Shown here: in pieces, positions 52,995 to 62,250 of the stretch | How the letters are laid out: each line of letters begins with the position of its first letter | Position numbering within the stretch: the first letter of the stretch is position 1 | NCBI GenBank assembly: GCA_019637645.1 | Contig: JAHBVH010000025.1 | Span: 1-64,000 of the forward strand | DNA from: Caldilineaceae bacterium | Lineage (GTDB): Bacteria; Chloroflexota; Anaerolineae; Caldilineales; Caldilineaceae | Length of the DNA stretch: 64,000 nucleotides | Direction: 5' to 3' | Translations under genes and position numbers: made by a program | Notes under the pieces: model-generated | The model's database searches: none | The model's input: only the letters and a program-made list of their open reading frames with translations | Told to the model about the DNA's origin: nothing

Positions 52995-53834
52995 TTAACC
53001 GCTAACGCTTTCGACATAGGTACGGAAGAGTTCAATGAGCTTCTGCGTCTTGGGGCCAGGCTGCCCATTCGCCACCACGTGGTCATCAATCTGAATGACA
53101 GGTAGGATCTCTTTGGTAGAACTGGTGATAAAAAGCTCATCATAATTGGATAGCTCAGCCACATAGAGCGCGTCCTCGACCACTTCAAAGTCATCTTCGG
53201 CAATTTCTAGGACCACGGCCCGCGTGATTCCGGCCAAGACTTCGTCTTTGGGGGTCAGTAACTGGTGGCCCCGGAAGGCAAAGAGATTGGCGCGGGTTCC
53301 TTCGGTGAGGCGACCATCCGGTGTGCGATAGATGGCTTCGACTGCGCCTTGTTGTTTGGCCTGCTCAACCGCCATCACGGCGCCCATATAATTAATGCTC
53401 TTGACCGTGGGGAGAATCCGCTCCATCGCCACGGTTGTCACCTTGACACCGGCGGCCTGTTGCGGGGCGATGCTGCTGTGGATCGGCGTGATCATCACCA
53501 CGAGGCTGGGCGTTTGCGGCGGGGTCATGAAATCATCAGAGGGGCCGCCAGTGGCGACAATCCGAATGCCAGCGTCGGGAAAGCCATTGCGATCAAAGGT
53601 GGCTTGAACAATCCCTTCTAATTCCTGCGTGTTCCACGGCAACACCAATCCAATGGCTTTGGCCGAACGCTCTAGGCGCAAAATATGTTCATGGAGCTTA
53701 AAAGGTTTCCCATGATAGGAGCGGGTATAGTCAAAAACGCCATAACCACGCACGATGCTCAGGTCATTTACGGGGAGGAACGCCTGCTCGGCAGGAACAA
53801 AGTTGCCATTGACATAGTAAATCGGTTGTGCCAT
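52995..53834 (-). CDS. Class IV PLP aminotransferase (branched-chain or D-amino-acid type)
   Basis: A protein of 279 residues of the fold-type IV family: branched-chain aminotransferase, D-alanine aminotransferase or 4-amino-4-deoxychorismate lyase. Signatures: VNGNFVPAEQA, RGYGVFDYTRSY, the PLP Lys in TVKSINYMGAVMA, DGRLTEGTRANLF and GITRAVVLEIAED. RGYGVFD with TGE-like TEGTRAN favours BCAT or D-amino-acid transaminase. The start at 53834 is where homologous N-termini begin; an open frame continues to 54050 but without family similarity. Confidence 0.88.
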   Translation of the reverse strand: MAQPIYYVNGNFVPAEQAFLPVNDLSIVRGYGVFDYTRSYHGKPFKLHEHILRLERSAKAIGLVLPWNTQELEGIVQATFDRNGFPDAGIRIVATGGPSDDFMTPPQTPSLVVMITPIHSSIAPQQAAGVKVTTVAMERILPTVKSINYMGAVMAVEQAKQQGAVEAIYRTPDGRLTEGTRANLFAFRGHQLLTPKDEVLAGITRAVVLEIAEDDFEVVEDALYVAELSNYDELFITSSTKEILPVIQIDDHVVANGQPGPKTQKLIELFRTYVESVSG

Positions 53835-54033
53835 TGCCGTCTCTTCTTTCTCGGTTTTGCTGACTGCCATGCCGCCAGCGGTGAATTTCCCGAAATCGGC
53901 TTGTCGCCGTGTGTGCATGGTAAAGTCAGCCAACCATAACAGGGTAAATCGATTGCTGTGTACTTTACCACAAAAGTATGGTGGATTTGTAATTAGCCGA
54001 CAAGTTGGGGGGGATTTCTGAATCCATAATCGT

Positions 54034-54050
54034 ATGAGACGGTATCTCAT
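54034..54050 (+). promoter_or_regulatory. Possible operator of the metal ABC operon
   Basis: Inverted repeat ATGAGA-N5-TCTCAT directly upstream of a TATACT -10-like hexamer at 54077-54082, so it overlaps where a -35 would lie. A metal-dependent repressor site (Zur, MntR or DtxR-like) is possible from context; the sequence matches no consensus I know. Confidence 0.3.
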
Positions 54051-54123
54051 TTACAGTCATAGGGGCCAATCTATGGTATACTGCTTTGACGATGCTTCGA
54101 TGCGAAAGACAGGAATGAATAGA

Positions 54124-55008
54124 ATGCAAGCCTTTTCACCAGTGCGTGACCAGCGTCCGCCCCAGGAGCCAACCAAAGCAAGTGTCCAATTGCAGCAGGT
54201 GACTGCCGCCTATGAAGGCGTTACGGCCCTGGCTGATGTTACCTTTGCCCTGGCGCCAGGGGATCAAGTGGCCGTGGTCGGCCCGAATGGCGCGGGGAAG
54301 AGTACCCTTTTCAATTTGATTGCTGGTGTGCGCAAACCAGCGCGGGGAACAGTGACCATCAATGGCAGCGGCCCCCAGGGAGACCGCGGTGTTGGCTATG
54401 TCCCCCAACGTAATCGGGTGGATTGGCGTTTTCCGGCCACGGTCTATGATGTGGTCATGATGGGGCGGGTGGGCACCATTGGCCTGCTGCGTTGGCCACG
54501 GCAGCCCGACCGCGATCAGGTAGCGCAGGCGCTAGAACGCGTTGGTATGGCAGCGCTCGCCAAGCGCCAGATCGGGGAGCTGTCCGGTGGGCAGCAACAG
54601 CGGGTCTTCTTGGCACGCGCCTTGGCCCAAGAAGCGAAACTACTCTTGCTCGATGAGCCGCTGACCGGGCTCGACTTGCCCAGCCAAGAGACAATCTTGG
54701 AGCTGTTGGCCCAGCTCCGTCAACAAGGTGTGACAGTCTTGGTGGCGACGCATGACCTCAACCAAGCCGCGGCCCATTTTGCCCAGGTATTGCTCCTGAA
54801 TCGCCGGCTGATTGCGCTCGGTTCGCCCCAAACCGTGTTGACCCCAGCACTCTTGAGCCAAGCGTATGGCAATCATCTGCACATCGTCCACCGGAATGAA
54901 GGCGATCTGCTGGTGGCCGATAGCTGCTGTGATGGCGTACCCCTTACCGCGGAACGGGCTGTAGACCCGGTGCTTGCCGCCATGACAACAGAAAGAAGCT
55001 GGTCATAA
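54124..55008 (+). CDS. Zn/Mn-type ABC transporter ATP-binding protein
   Basis: ATPase of 294 residues for metal uptake. Walker A VVGPNGAGKST, Q-loop GYVPQRN, signature GELSGGQQQRVFLARAL, Walker B LLLLDEPLTG and the switch His in LVATHDLNQA. The last about 45 residues contain a short Cys-Cys motif (DSCC). Closest to ZnuC/MntB-type ATPases of cluster 9 transporters, because the next gene is a cluster-9 permease. The binding protein gene is missing here. The ATG at 54124 has AGGA nine bases upstream; ATG at 54115 is an alternative. Confidence 0.9.
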   Translation: MQAFSPVRDQRPPQEPTKASVQLQQVTAAYEGVTALADVTFALAPGDQVAVVGPNGAGKSTLFNLIAGVRKPARGTVTINGSGPQGDRGVGYVPQRNRVDWRFPATVYDVVMMGRVGTIGLLRWPRQPDRDQVAQALERVGMAALAKRQIGELSGGQQQRVFLARALAQEAKLLLLDEPLTGLDLPSQETILELLAQLRQQGVTVLVATHDLNQAAAHFAQVLLLNRRLIALGSPQTVLTPALLSQAYGNHLHIVHRNEGDLLVADSCCDGVPLTAERAVDPVLAAMTTERSWS

Positions 55009-55862
55009 TGGTGGAGTGGTTGCTAGAACCCCTGCAATATGGCTTTATGGTGCGGGCGTTGTTGGCCTCGCTCCTGGTGGGCGTGATCTGCTCAACGTTG
55101 GGGGTTTATGTCATTTTGCAGGGCATGGCCTTCTTTGGCGATGCCCTGTCGCACGCGGTCTTGCCAGGCATCGTCTTGGCCTACTTGCTGGGGTGGCCGC
55201 TGGCGGTGGGCGCGCTCCTGATGGGGCTCTTGGTTTCGGTTGGGATTGGCGCGCTTAGTCATCGCGGTGAGATACGTGAGGATACAGCGATTGGGATTAT
55301 CTTTGCGGGCAGCTTTGCCCTTGGAGTAGCCATGCTCAGCACCGTGGGCGGCTATGCGGTAGATCTCGCGCATATTCTCTTTGGTGATGTGCTAGCCGTC
55401 TCCTCGCGTGACCTCTGGATCATGCTCGGGCTCAGCGCGGTCATCTTGTTGGCGATCGGGCTCTTCTACAAAGAGTTACTCGTCATGAGCTTTGACCCCA
55501 TGTTGGCAACCGTGATGCGCCTGCCCACCACTTTTTTGCGCTATCTGCTCTTGATCATGGTGGCGCTGACCATTGTGGTCGCTTTGCAAACCGTGGGCAT
55601 CGCGCTGGTGCTGGCTATGTTGGTGACCCCCGCGGCGACAGCCCAACTCTTGACCCGGCGCATGCACACCATGATGTTCGTCGCCGCGCTCTGTGGCATG
55701 ACGGCAAATCTGATTGGCCTCTACCTGAGCTACTATGTTAACATTGCGTCTGGTCCAGCTATGGTGTTGGTGGCAACCCTCTTTTTTGGCCTCGTCTTTT
55801 TCTTTGCGCCAGAAAGAGGGCTGGTCATTCAGCGCTGGAAGCGGGTGCCGACTAGCCCGTGA
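55008..55862 (+). CDS. Zn/Mn-type ABC transporter permease (ABC-3 family)
   Basis: Membrane permease of 284 residues with about eight hydrophobic helices. Family segments: QGMAFFGDALSHAVLPG near residues 38-55, an acidic/His stretch SHRGEIREDTAIGIIF, LFGDVLAVS, and LLVTPAATAQLL-like LAMLVTPAATAQLLTRR near 205-220. The start overlaps the ATPase stop (TAATG). Together they form an ABC-3 metal importer; no regulator or binding protein gene is adjacent. Confidence 0.92.
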   Translation: MVEWLLEPLQYGFMVRALLASLLVGVICSTLGVYVILQGMAFFGDALSHAVLPGIVLAYLLGWPLAVGALLMGLLVSVGIGALSHRGEIREDTAIGIIFAGSFALGVAMLSTVGGYAVDLAHILFGDVLAVSSRDLWIMLGLSAVILLAIGLFYKELLVMSFDPMLATVMRLPTTFLRYLLLIMVALTIVVALQTVGIALVLAMLVTPAATAQLLTRRMHTMMFVAALCGMTANLIGLYLSYYVNIASGPAMVLVATLFFGLVFFFAPERGLVIQRWKRVPTSP

Positions 55863-55863
55863 C

Positions 55864-55905
55864 AGAAGTCAGAGAATAGAAGTCAGAGAATAGAAGTCAG
55901 AGAAT
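55864..55905. repeat. Three tandem copies of a 14-bp unit
   Basis: AGAAGTCAGAGAAT repeated three times exactly, then a partial copy, between the permease stop and the dCTP deaminase start. The deaminase binding site follows directly. Confidence 0.85.
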
Positions 55906-55921
55906 AGAAATAGAGCAAGGT

Positions 55922-56479
55922 ATGTCGATTAAACCTGACCATTGGATTCGCCGCATGGCGCTCGAAGAGAAGATGATTGAACCCTTTGAAGAAAAGCTGA
56001 TGCGCGATGGGGTGATCTCCTATGGCTTGAGCAGCTTTGGCTATGATATTCGTGTGGCGGATGAGTTTTTGATCTTCACCCCCTCCACCGGTCAATTGAC
56101 TGTTGTCGATCCCAAAGCCCTTGATAGCCGCGCCATGGCGCGCTATCAAGGGGAAGTCTGTATTATTCCGCCTAACAGCTTTGCCTTGGCGCGTAGTGTC
56201 GAATATTTTCGGATGCCGCGCAATGTGTTGGGCATCTGTCTCGGGAAAAGCACCTACGCAAGAACCGGCATCATTACCAACTTTACTCCTTTTGAGCCAG
56301 GGTGGGAAGGCCACGTGACCATCGAAATTTCCAACACTACGCCCCTACCCGCCAAAATTTATGCCAATGAAGGCATTGCCCAAGTCCTCTTCTTTGAAGG
56401 CGAAGAACCAGAAATCTCCTATGCCGACCGCAAGGGCAAATACCAAGCCCAAACGGGGATCACACTGCCCCGGTTATAA
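55922..56479 (+). CDS. dcd: dCTP deaminase
   Basis: Deaminates dCTP to dUTP for dTMP synthesis; some members also hydrolyse dUTP. 185 residues, the usual length. Family segments: [12 protein letters not shown], the nucleotide-binding GKSTYARTG, the catalytic Glu in [11 protein letters not shown], and a C-terminal KYQAQTG. The canonical Ser/Arg and Glu residues of the active site are present in these motifs. It lies 59 bp after the metal permease gene and could be cotranscribed with it. Confidence 0.94.
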   Translation: MSIKPDHWIRRMALEEKMIEPFEEKLMRDGVISYGLSSFGYDIRVADEFLIFTPSTGQLTVVDPKALDSRAMARYQGEVCIIPPNSFALARSVEYFRMPRNVLGICLGKSTYARTGIITNFTPFEPGWEGHVTIEISNTTPLPAKIYANEGIAQVLFFEGEEPEISYADRKGKYQAQTGITLPRL

Positions 56480-56511
56480 GTGCCTTGGTTATACGCAATG
56501 GACGACCAGCC

Positions 56512-57153
56512 ATGCATGAGAGAGTAGATGCGCTGCGGATCTTGGTCTGTGGCCCGGATCTATTGGCGCGCGTGGGGTTGGCAACCTTGTTAGCCACCAC
56601 GCCCGATCTACAGATTGTCGGTCAAGAAGATCCGCGTGAGCTGCCCGTGGCGCGGCTTGCGATCTATCAACCCGATGTAACGCTGTGGGATCTTGGCTGG
56701 GAACCCCAGACCCAGCTAGAGATCCTAAGCGATGTCATTACCGCGGGATACCGAGTTGTGGCGCTCTTGCCCGAAGTGGGAGTAGCACGCGCCATCCGCG
56801 CCAGCGGCGTACAGGGAATGCTCTTGCGTGCCAGTGAGCAGCCGGTATTAGCGGCGGCCTTGTACGCTGTAGCTGCTGGCCTAACCGTCTTGGATGAAGC
56901 CTTGACCACCGCGCTCCTGGCAAACAACCCACCTTTTCCCGAAAGCACCCCCAACGAACCACTGACACCCCGTGAACAAGAAGTGCTAGACGGGCTGGCG
57001 CAAGGGCTATCGAACAAGCTCATTGCGCGCCAACTCAACATTAGCGAACACACCGTTAAATTCCACGTCAATGCCATCCTCGGCAAACTCGGCGCGCAGA
57101 GCCGCACCGATGCCGTCGTGCGCGCCACCCGCGCCGGTCTGCTGCTGTTGTAA
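56512..57153 (+). CDS. LuxR/NarL-type regulator with degenerate receiver
   Basis: A regulator of 213 residues. The receiver-like N-terminal domain keeps the central Asp (LWDLGWEP) but lacks the acidic pair (CGPD where ADD-type residues are usual) and has Arg in place of the conserved Lys (MLLRAS). It is therefore unlikely to be phosphorylated normally. The C-terminal GerE helix-turn-helix is complete: LTPREQEVLDGLAQGLSNK, IARQLNISEHTVKFHV, ILGKLGAQSRT. No histidine kinase is adjacent. The start at 56512 is chosen over the TTG at 56485. Confidence 0.85.
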   Translation: MHERVDALRILVCGPDLLARVGLATLLATTPDLQIVGQEDPRELPVARLAIYQPDVTLWDLGWEPQTQLEILSDVITAGYRVVALLPEVGVARAIRASGVQGMLLRASEQPVLAAALYAVAAGLTVLDEALTTALLANNPPFPESTPNEPLTPREQEVLDGLAQGLSNKLIARQLNISEHTVKFHVNAILGKLGAQSRTDAVVRATRAGLLLL

Positions 57154-57182
57154 AAGACGCCTTAGCCTCCCAGGAGCCACCG

Positions 57183-58323
57183 ATGCGTTTTTTTCCTCTT
57201 CCTCAGCCTACCCGGCTTGCTTCTCCTCAGTCTGTTGTTACTACTGGGGAATGGTGGACACCTGCCCACCGCCCAAGACGACACCGACGTCCGCGACCAT
57301 TTCTTCTTTCTTCCCCTCATTCAGCAAGCAGCACCGCTACCCACCCCATCACCGCTCAAGGCCAAGAGTGGTCTTCACTTGGGCAATCGCGGTTCTGACT
57401 ACAGGCCAATCACAACTATGAACAGAACTGGCACGAAGCCTACGGCGAAGAGGGCCAAGCCCAAACATGGTTTCAGGCTTGGTGGCCGCTTGCCCAATAG
57501 CGGACAGCCGTCAGCGGTGAAGCGTATCCTACGTTCACAACGGAACCAATCTGTCGATCGGAGCTACTCCTAAAGAAAGCTCAGTATTTAGTGACTTGGT
57601 TCGAGCCACCAGGGACAATTGTCGTCTATGATCTGCATAGCCGCCGTGAGATCAGCCGACTGACCGAAATCTATCGTGCGTTTAATGAATTGCCATCGAT
57701 TCCCATTTTAGAGATAACCCCGGGCGAGACCGTGATCACCTGGAGCAGACTCTTTGGCTATGATCTAGTAACCCATTCTTATTTTTAGCTAGGTGGCCTT
57801 AGGCCGCCGGAGTGGGACAATGCACCGATTGCTAATATGAGTCGCGTTCAGGAGGAAAACCGCGTCCTCACTTGGTATTTCAAGATGAAGGATGGCACCC
57901 GCCGCGATGTGCGCGCCCCGCTGCTCGACGCCACCCCTTCGACCGCGCCTTGTATCGAAGGCCAAAACCTCGTGCAAAACGGCGACTTGGAAAGCATCGC
58001 CGACCATGCGCGCTGGCAACAAAGCGGCACCACCAACCTCCTCGTCAACGACCCACCACCAGGGTTGGCGACTGGCAGGCAGTGGGCGACCGCTTGCAAC
58101 TTGATTTGGTTGACCCCGTCAGCGGCCAGTCGCTCCTGGCCACGCCGGTGGAGTGGACCAACACCCAACTCGCTAGTGGGGACTGGATTCCCCCTGCAGG
58201 TCACTATCGAGCAGTGGCCCGGCATTGATACCCCGGTTGACCTCGTCTTCCGCACCCAAACCGACTGGGCTTTTCCCACCGATTTCACGATTGATACGCT
58301 CCGCTTAGTTACCCATTGTTGAC
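57183..58323 (+). pseudogene. Decayed secreted protein gene with multiple frameshifts
   Basis: Coding sense is scattered over several frames. A start at 57183 hits a run of seven T residues. With six T, the frame gives a clean signal peptide (LFLSLPGLLLLSLLLLLG) and then HFFFLPLIQQ, an internal LPL(I/V) motif. Further on, a second frame carries NWHEAYGEEGQAQTWFQAWW, followed by a stop. A third frame from 57837 has NGDLESIADHARWQ and a neighbouring one has GDWQAVGDRLQLDLVD, both jelly-roll (CBM-like), before the frame returns to TLRLVTHC and a stop. At least three or four frameshifts are needed, so it is a remnant. Sequencing error at the T run cannot be excluded but does not explain the rest. 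Confidence 0.6.
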
Positions 58324-58591
58324 CGATCAGACCAACAGTTCCCGCGCTGGCTAGGCTGAGAGTTACTGATTTAGCTGGATGACCTAATCGTTTGGCTAGG
58401 TCGCAGCCGCGCTTTTGCGGGAAGGCGTGCAGGTGGTCTTTGTGTCATACTAAGCAAGAGGTGGCGTACCTGCTGCCGGTAAGTGATCGTAAAAAGGTAG
58501 AACAGTGAAACAGTAGGACAGTCAGCAGTTATGCAGAACAAACTGTCTTACTTTCCCACGATAACGCGTAGAGCAAACAAGGAGTATCCAG

Positions 58592-59488
58592 ATGACAGAA
58601 CCATTGCAAACCCTTTCCCAGAGCATGGCGACGTTGGTTGAGCAGAGCGATCCCAAGGTCGTGCGAGTGGAGGCGCGCCAACGGATGCCCGCTAGTGGGG
58701 TGATCTGGTCGGCGGATGGGTTGATTGTCACCTCCCACCATGTGGTGGAGCGGGATGAGCAGATCCAGGTGGGGCTGGCCGATGGAAGAACCGTCGCGGC
58801 AACCTTAGTGGGGCGCGACCCAGGGGCCGATCTAGCGGTGTTGCGGGCGGAGGCGACTGGCTTGACCGCGGCAACGTGGGTCGATGCCAGCGATTTACGT
58901 GTAGGCCATCTGCTACTCGCGTTGGGACGGCCTGGTACACGGATCCAGGCAACGTTGGGCATCGCCAGCGCCGTCGGTGGGGCCTGGCGCACACCGAGTG
59001 GTGGTGAGATCGATCACTACTTACAAACCGATGTGGTCATGTATCCAGGTTTTTCAGGTGGCCCGTTGGTGGCAGCGGATGGCCGTTTTGCCGGGGTAAC
59101 CACTTCTGCCTTAATGCGTGGGGTTAGTTTGGCGATTCCCAGTACCACGATCCGCAAAGTGGTCGAAACCTTGGTGGCCCATGGACACATGCCGCGCGGC
59201 TACCTAGGCATTGGCATTCAGCCGGTGCGCCTCGCCGATGGCTTGCAACAGAGCATCGGTCAAGAAACTGGCTTGATTGTCATGTCGGTGGAGAGTGACA
59301 GCCCCGCTGCCCAAGCAGGGATGATGCAGGGAGATGTCTTGGTCAAGCTCGCTGGTGCGCCAGTACGTCATGTCGATGAGCTACAAGTATTGCTCAGTGG
59401 CGAACGGGTCGGCAAGCAGATCGAAACCCAGGTGGTGCGGGGAGGCCAGCTCCACACCTTTGCGTTGACGATTGGTCGAGGCAGATAA
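58592..59488 (+). CDS. S1C (HtrA/Deg-like) serine protease with PDZ domain
   Basis: A trypsin-fold protease of 298 residues. Catalytic triad: His in VTSHHVVERD, Asp in PGADLAVLRA, Ser in YPGFSGGPLVA. A PDZ domain follows from about residue 195 (GYLGIGIQPVRLADG, SDSPAAQAGMMQGDVLVKL). The protein has no signal peptide or membrane anchor, whereas typical HtrA proteins are exported, so a cytoplasmic or non-classically localised protease is likely. The ATG has GGAG seven bases upstream. A second S1C protease follows in the same direction. Confidence 0.92.
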   Translation: MTEPLQTLSQSMATLVEQSDPKVVRVEARQRMPASGVIWSADGLIVTSHHVVERDEQIQVGLADGRTVAATLVGRDPGADLAVLRAEATGLTAATWVDASDLRVGHLLLALGRPGTRIQATLGIASAVGGAWRTPSGGEIDHYLQTDVVMYPGFSGGPLVAADGRFAGVTTSALMRGVSLAIPSTTIRKVVETLVAHGHMPRGYLGIGIQPVRLADGLQQSIGQETGLIVMSVESDSPAAQAGMMQGDVLVKLAGAPVRHVDELQVLLSGERVGKQIETQVVRGGQLHTFALTIGRGR

Positions 59489-59490
59489 TT

Positions 59491-59535
59491 AACAATTGTC
59501 AATTGATAGTTGATAGCTGTCAATTGACAATTGTT
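59491..59535. repeat. Inverted repeat between the two protease genes
   Basis: Perfect 15-bp arms (AACAATTGTCAATTG and complement) with a 15-base loop, AT-rich, starting two bases after the first protease stop. Possibly an mRNA 3'-end hairpin or a binding site. Confidence 0.75.
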
Positions 59536-59557
59536 CCGGTCAAGTGAAAGTGAAGCG

Positions 59558-60235
59558 ATGAACGAACTTTTGCAGCAATTTAGCACAGGCATGGCCGGGG
59601 TAGGTGAGCAGGTGCTACCGGCGGTCGTGCAGATTCGGAATGGGCATAGCAGTGCGGGTACAGGGATCATCTGGCGTGGGGATGGTCTGATTGTGACGAA
59701 TGCCCATGTCGTCAGTTCGGCAGCTACCCGACGTTCTGTCAGGGCTGCCGAACTGACAGTTGTTCTGACCGATGGCCGTACCTTTACGCCGCGTATCTTA
59801 GCACTCGAGCCCACCCGTGATCTGGCCGTTTTGCAGATCGACGCGCAGCAGTTGCCGACGGTAGCGCTTGGTCAATCCGAGCACCTGAAACCAGGCGAAT
59901 TGGTCTTTGCCTTTGGTTTCCCCTGGGGCGTGGCCGGTGGTGCGACGACGGGTGTAGTGATCGGCGTTGGCGCACAAGTGGGCGATTTTCGTGACACGAC
60001 GCAAGAGTGGGTAGCAGCTAGTTTGCACCTGCGGCCCGGCCACTCGGGGGGACCCATGGTCGATGGTGCCGGTCGGCTGATTGGGATCAATACGCTGATG
60101 AATGGGCCTGACGTAGGCGTGGCCGTACCCGTCGATGCCGCCAAGCAGTTTGTCCAATCGGTGCTGACCAAGCACCAACATCAAGAACGAGCGCTTCCCC
60201 CTCCCTCGGTCTCTTCTCCGGTGGTTGTGGTGTAA
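59558..60235 (+). CDS. S1C (HtrA-like) serine protease without PDZ
   Basis: A protease of 225 residues: His in VTNAHVVSSA, Asp in PTRDLAVLQI, Ser in PGHSGGPMVDGAG. The sequence stops soon after the protease fold, with a Pro/Ser tail and no PDZ domain. No signal peptide. It carries a short insertion (RRSVRAAE) near the His. Probably a partner or duplicate of the upstream protease. Start at 59558 (MNELLQQF); the frame continues upstream without a better start. Confidence 0.9.
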   Translation: MNELLQQFSTGMAGVGEQVLPAVVQIRNGHSSAGTGIIWRGDGLIVTNAHVVSSAATRRSVRAAELTVVLTDGRTFTPRILALEPTRDLAVLQIDAQQLPTVALGQSEHLKPGELVFAFGFPWGVAGGATTGVVIGVGAQVGDFRDTTQEWVAASLHLRPGHSGGPMVDGAGRLIGINTLMNGPDVGVAVPVDAAKQFVQSVLTKHQHQERALPPPSVSSPVVVV

Positions 60236-60330
60236 TTCGAGTGTTCGCATTGTTTCTACAAAATCTGCGGAATTGGGCTGCATCATCTTGCCTTCTGAAC
60301 AAGGGAACTAGCGCGTTGAGCAAAGTTTTC

Positions 60331-62160
60331 TTACGGTTCCAGCAATAACGTTCCCCCATCGCCACCTCGGCCACCTTCCCATAGCTGCCGAAAGGTGACC
60401 GAGGTAGCAAGCAAGCTATCCACTGTTCCTTGGTCCACAATACGGCCATCCTGCAATACCAGGATCTGATCCGCCTGGCGCAAAGCGGCGCGACGATGGG
60501 AAACGACCAGGCAGGTCGGGCGCATGGGCAGGGCAAAGAGCCGCTGCCAGAGTTGTTGCTCGGTCTCGACATCCAGCGCGCTGGAAAGGTCGTCAAACAC
60601 TAGGAGCGCTGGGGGTGTACCCAAACCACGCACAAACATACGCGCGGCCGCCGCCCGTTGAATTTGTCCACCCGACAGCTTCACACCTTTCGGCCCCACG
60701 ACAGTGGCCAGCCCCGCTTCGAGGCTGGCCACATCTTTTTCCAACACAGCTGCCTTGATAGCCCGTTCCAGATCGACCGCCGCGTCTGGCAGACCGAGCA
60801 GAAGATTCTCATGCAAGGTGGTACTAAAAAGGCGTGGCACTTGCGCAGTATAGGCACAGCGCGGCGGCACGAAGAAATCACCCGCGTTCTCCACCGTGCG
60901 GCCATTCCAAAGGATTGCCCCCGCGTCTTTGGGCAATAACCCTAGCAGGGTACGTAGTAAGGTCGTTTTTCCCGCGCCAATGCGTCCCGTGATCACCGTA
61001 AAGGAGCCGGGTGCTAGGTGCAGATCGACCGCGAAAATGCCGCGCATCGAGCCAGGGTAGGTGTACGTCAGACCGGTAACGCTTAGCTGTTGCAGTTCAT
61101 CGGCCCCTGTACGCACCGGCGCTTGCAGGGTGGGCAACACACCATCTTGCCAAGTAGGACCACGCTCGATCAGCCGTTCCGAAGGGGCATCGCCCAGCAC
61201 TTCTTCGAGGCGACGCACCGAGACCCCCGTCTGTTTGTAACGCGCCCAGAATGATCCACAAAAAGCGACCACCTCGGCCAATACAGCCATTTGATAGGAA
61301 AAGAGGGTAAAGTCGCCGACCGTAAAACGCTGTTCTTGCATGACAAAGACAGCCGCAAAGAGAATGACGCTCGTGCCCAGACTCCCCGATTGAATGTAGA
61401 GTGAGTCGAGCAGCTCACTAAAGGCCCGATCAATGAGGGCTGCCTTGCGGCGGGTTTCGTTGAGGCGGGCAAAATGATCCACAAACTTATTTTCAGCCCG
61501 CGCCACTTGGATGGCCTGAACCGCGCCAAAACTCTCGGCAATAAAGCCGGTGACACGGCTGCTAGCGATGCGGGTAGCTTGCCGATATTTCTCAATGCGT
61601 TTGGACGCGGTATTGGAAATCACCACCAATAAAATGAGCGGTGAAAGACTGATGGCCGTCATCAAGGGGCTGACTCGCCACATCGCGGTGAGGGCCAACG
61701 CGGCATAGGAGCCATAGGCAACGATATTATTACACCAAAGGGCGAACCAAGGCAGCTCATTTACATCATCACGTAGGCGCCCGATCACCGCGCCGGGCGC
61801 TTCGGGGAGGGCAGCTGCGCCGGGCTGGGCAAAGATGCGCTGCAACAGATTCTTGTGCAAAAAGGTCTGTGTGCGAAAGTGATAGGGGACGTTGCTGCGG
61901 ATGGTGGCGAAGAGGCCCATATTCTTGACAAGTTGACCAACCGTTAAGAAGGCCAGGATCGTCCAAAAGCTGCGTCCAGCCGGGGCAGCGCCCGACAGCA
62001 GATCAAAGAACTGTTGGGCCACCCAGCCGGGGATGAAAAAGCAGAGACAGAAAAGCGTATAGCCAAGGGTGTTGGCGAGAAAGCGCCACGGTTCGGCGCG
62101 GATCATGCCCAAGGTAAAGCGCCAAGTTGGCATGGCGGCGCGGAGCACGGGTGTTGTCAT
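60331..62160 (-). CDS. ABC exporter half-transporter, degenerate-site partner
   Basis: A type IV exporter half of 609 residues: membrane domain of about six helices (residues 1-310), then the ATPase domain. Walker A is GRIGAGKT, the signature is KLSGGQIQRAA, and Walker B is LLVFDDLSSALD, where the catalytic Glu is Asp. The switch region is VVSHRRAAL. It lies 90 bp after the other half (62251-64000), whose signature is atypical. The Asp and the atypical signature together make up one degenerate site, as in heterodimeric exporters (BmrCD, TM287/288-like). The start at 62160 has AAGGA eight bases upstream. Substrate unknown. Confidence 0.9.
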   Translation of the reverse strand: MTTPVLRAAMPTWRFTLGMIRAEPWRFLANTLGYTLFCLCFFIPGWVAQQFFDLLSGAAPAGRSFWTILAFLTVGQLVKNMGLFATIRSNVPYHFRTQTFLHKNLLQRIFAQPGAAALPEAPGAVIGRLRDDVNELPWFALWCNNIVAYGSYAALALTAMWRVSPLMTAISLSPLILLVVISNTASKRIEKYRQATRIASSRVTGFIAESFGAVQAIQVARAENKFVDHFARLNETRRKAALIDRAFSELLDSLYIQSGSLGTSVILFAAVFVMQEQRFTVGDFTLFSYQMAVLAEVVAFCGSFWARYKQTGVSVRRLEEVLGDAPSERLIERGPTWQDGVLPTLQAPVRTGADELQQLSVTGLTYTYPGSMRGIFAVDLHLAPGSFTVITGRIGAGKTTLLRTLLGLLPKDAGAILWNGRTVENAGDFFVPPRCAYTAQVPRLFSTTLHENLLLGLPDAAVDLERAIKAAVLEKDVASLEAGLATVVGPKGVKLSGGQIQRAAAARMFVRGLGTPPALLVFDDLSSALDVETEQQLWQRLFALPMRPTCLVVSHRRAALRQADQILVLQDGRIVDQGTVDSLLATSVTFRQLWEGGRGGDGGTLLLEP

Positions 62161-62203
62161 ATTGAGATTCCTTGTGGAATGGATCATGGTCAGTCGATAG
62201 GCC

Positions 62204-62246
62204 CGTTAACAGTTGTCGATTAATGATCAATCGACAACTGTTAACG
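62204..62246. repeat. Perfect 18-bp inverted repeat between exporter genes
   Basis: CGTTAACAGTTGTCGATT and complement around AATGATC, lying between the stop of the upstream half-transporter (minus strand) and the start of the other. Likely a local terminator or processing hairpin in the operon. Confidence 0.75.
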
Positions 62247-62250
62247 GCGT

